Of a DNA stretch of 64,000 nucleotides, positions 62,915 to 64,000 are shown piece after piece. Below the pieces are notes generated by a model. It saw nothing but the letters and a program-made list of their open reading frames with translations. It ran no database searches and was not told the DNA's origin. How positions within the stretch are numbered: position 1 is the stretch's first letter; every line of letters begins with the position of its first letter. Source of the DNA: Azovibrio sp. (GTDB lineage Bacteria > Pseudomonadota > Gammaproteobacteria > Burkholderiales > Rhodocyclaceae); contig JAOAIO010000003.1 of NCBI GenBank assembly GCA_026414665.1, forward strand, positions 1 to 64,000. The letters run 5' to 3'. A program made the translations under genes and the position numbers.

Positions 62915-64000
62915 TTAGTTCGCCAGGAGCGCCTTGATCTGCTCGAGCGTGGAAGGATCGTCGATGGTCGTCAAATCCCCCGGGTCGCGCCCTTCGGCCA
63001 AGGCCTGCAAGGAACGGCGCAGCATCTTGCCGGAGCGAGTCTTGGGCAGCCCAGTGACGAAATAGACGCGGCCAGGCCGCGCAATGGCGCCAAGCGAATC
63101 GTCTACCACCTTGAAGACTTCCTTCTCTAGCGCCGCACGCTGCGCGTCGGTGGCAATGCGCGAGGCATCCTTGACCACGGCAAAGGCAATCGGCACCTGA
63201 CCTTTGAGCTTATCCTCCACACCGACCACGGCGACTTCGGCAATCGCCTCGTGCGCCTGCACCGCCTCCTCGATTTCCCGAGTGCCAAGACGGTGACCGG
63301 CAACGTTGATCACATCATCGGTACGGCCAAGGATGTAGTAGTAGCCCTCTTCATCCTTGATAGCCCAGTCGTAGGAGGAATAGACCAACGGATCCTTGAA
63401 CAAGGAAAAGTAGGTGCTGACAAAGCGCTCGTCCTGCCCCCAAACGGTGGATAGGCAGCCAGGCGGCAGCGGTGGCACCACGGCGGCGATGCCCTTCTCG
63501 TTGGGACCGCACTCGGTACCGTCCTCGCGGAAAATCTTCAAGTTGTAGCCATAAACCGGGAAGCTGGGCGAGCCGTATTTGAGCTTGGTCTTCTCCACGC
63601 CATGCTGGGCCGACAGCATCGGCCAACCGGTTTCGGTCTGCCAGTAATTGTCGATGACCGGGATGCCCAGCTCGCCCATGATCCACTCGTGGGTCGGTTG
63701 GTCGAGCGGCTCACCCGCCATGAACAGGTGGCGCAAGCTGGAAATATCGTATTTGTGCATGTAGGCCGGGTCCTGCTTCTTCAGCACGCGGGCGGCAGTG
63801 GGCGCGGAGAACATCACCGAGACCTTGTAGTCCTGGACGATCTTCCACCAGATGCCGGGATCGGGACGCAGCGGCGTGCCTTCATACATGACCGTGGCCA
63901 TACCGGCGATGAGCGGCGCATAGATGATGTAGGAGTGCCCCACCACCCAGCCGATGTCTGAGGTAGAGAAGAAAGTCTCTCCCTCGTTGCCACAGTAGAT
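62915..64000 (-). CDS. prpE: Propionyl-CoA synthetase, C-terminal part (5' end outside window)
   Basis: GWVVGHSYIIYAPLIAGMATVMYEG, NYWQTETGWPM, GHRLGTREIEEAVQAH, GRDPGDLTTIDDP typical of PrpE; frame open to window edge. Confidence 0.9.
   Translation of the reverse strand: MYCGNEGETFFSTSDIGWVVGHSYIIYAPLIAGMATVMYEGTPLRPDPGIWWKIVQDYKVSVMFSAPTAARVLKKQDPAYMHKYDISSLRHLFMAGEPLDQPTHEWIMGELGIPVIDNYWQTETGWPMLSAQHGVEKTKLKYGSPSFPVYGYNLKIFREDGTECGPNEKGIAAVVPPLPPGCLSTVWGQDERFVSTYFSLFKDPLVYSSYDWAIKDEEGYYYILGRTDDVINVAGHRLGTREIEEAVQAHEAIAEVAVVGVEDKLKGQVPIAFAVVKDASRIATDAQRAALEKEVFKVVDDSLGAIARPGRVYFVTGLPKTRSGKMLRRSLQALAEGRDPGDLTTIDDPSTLEQIKALLAN

Noticed and set aside
62915-64000. Acetyl-CoA synthetase (acs) call for the last gene
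   Set aside because: C-terminal sequence GRDPGDLTTIDDPSTLEQI and GHRLGTREIEEAVQAH fit PrpE better than Acs.

Overview
This 64 kb window is gene-dense and GC-rich, and it looks like core chromosome of a betaproteobacterium (Rhodocyclales/Nitrosomonadales-like judging from gene content and order; inference only). I see no prophage, transposase, integrase, CRISPR array, rRNA or recognised defence island. Contents: end of rnhA, dnaQ, DMT transporter, mtfA, LMW-PTP, uvrB, aminotransferase, an AsmA-like protein, tRNA-Asn, a YbbP-like permease, radA, alr, a LysR regulator, lplT, type-4 UDG, rimI, tsaB, a DUF3106 repeat protein, ompR/envZ, an orphan receiver protein, ispDF, a DUF4010 membrane protein, the recO-era-rnc-DUF4845-lepB-lepA-grx block, a cupin, a GH17+GT2 glucan synthase, ettA, a DUF3334/CheX-like protein, alkB, tRNA-Ser(CGA), mltF, serS, a mucD/rseC/rpoE operon, nadB, ygfX, the fabF-acpP-fabG-fabD-fabH-plsX-rpmF-DUF177 cluster, maf, an RsmI-like methyltransferase, sppA, a Rieske protein, gph-like HAD, rluC, rne, relA, an HD-GYP protein and partial prpE. 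I did not find a clearly new multi-gene system. The best leads are: a probable CTG start for rimI with a perfect Shine-Dalgarno, overlapping the tsaB stop; an rpoE operon without rseA/rseB; a 10 kb block (with a GH17/GT2 glucan synthase and a DUF3334 protein) that splits an otherwise conserved gene neighbourhood; an HD-GYP/relA tandem; a tRNA-Ser whose likely -10 box is the mltF start codon; and several strong inverted repeats in intergenic regions.
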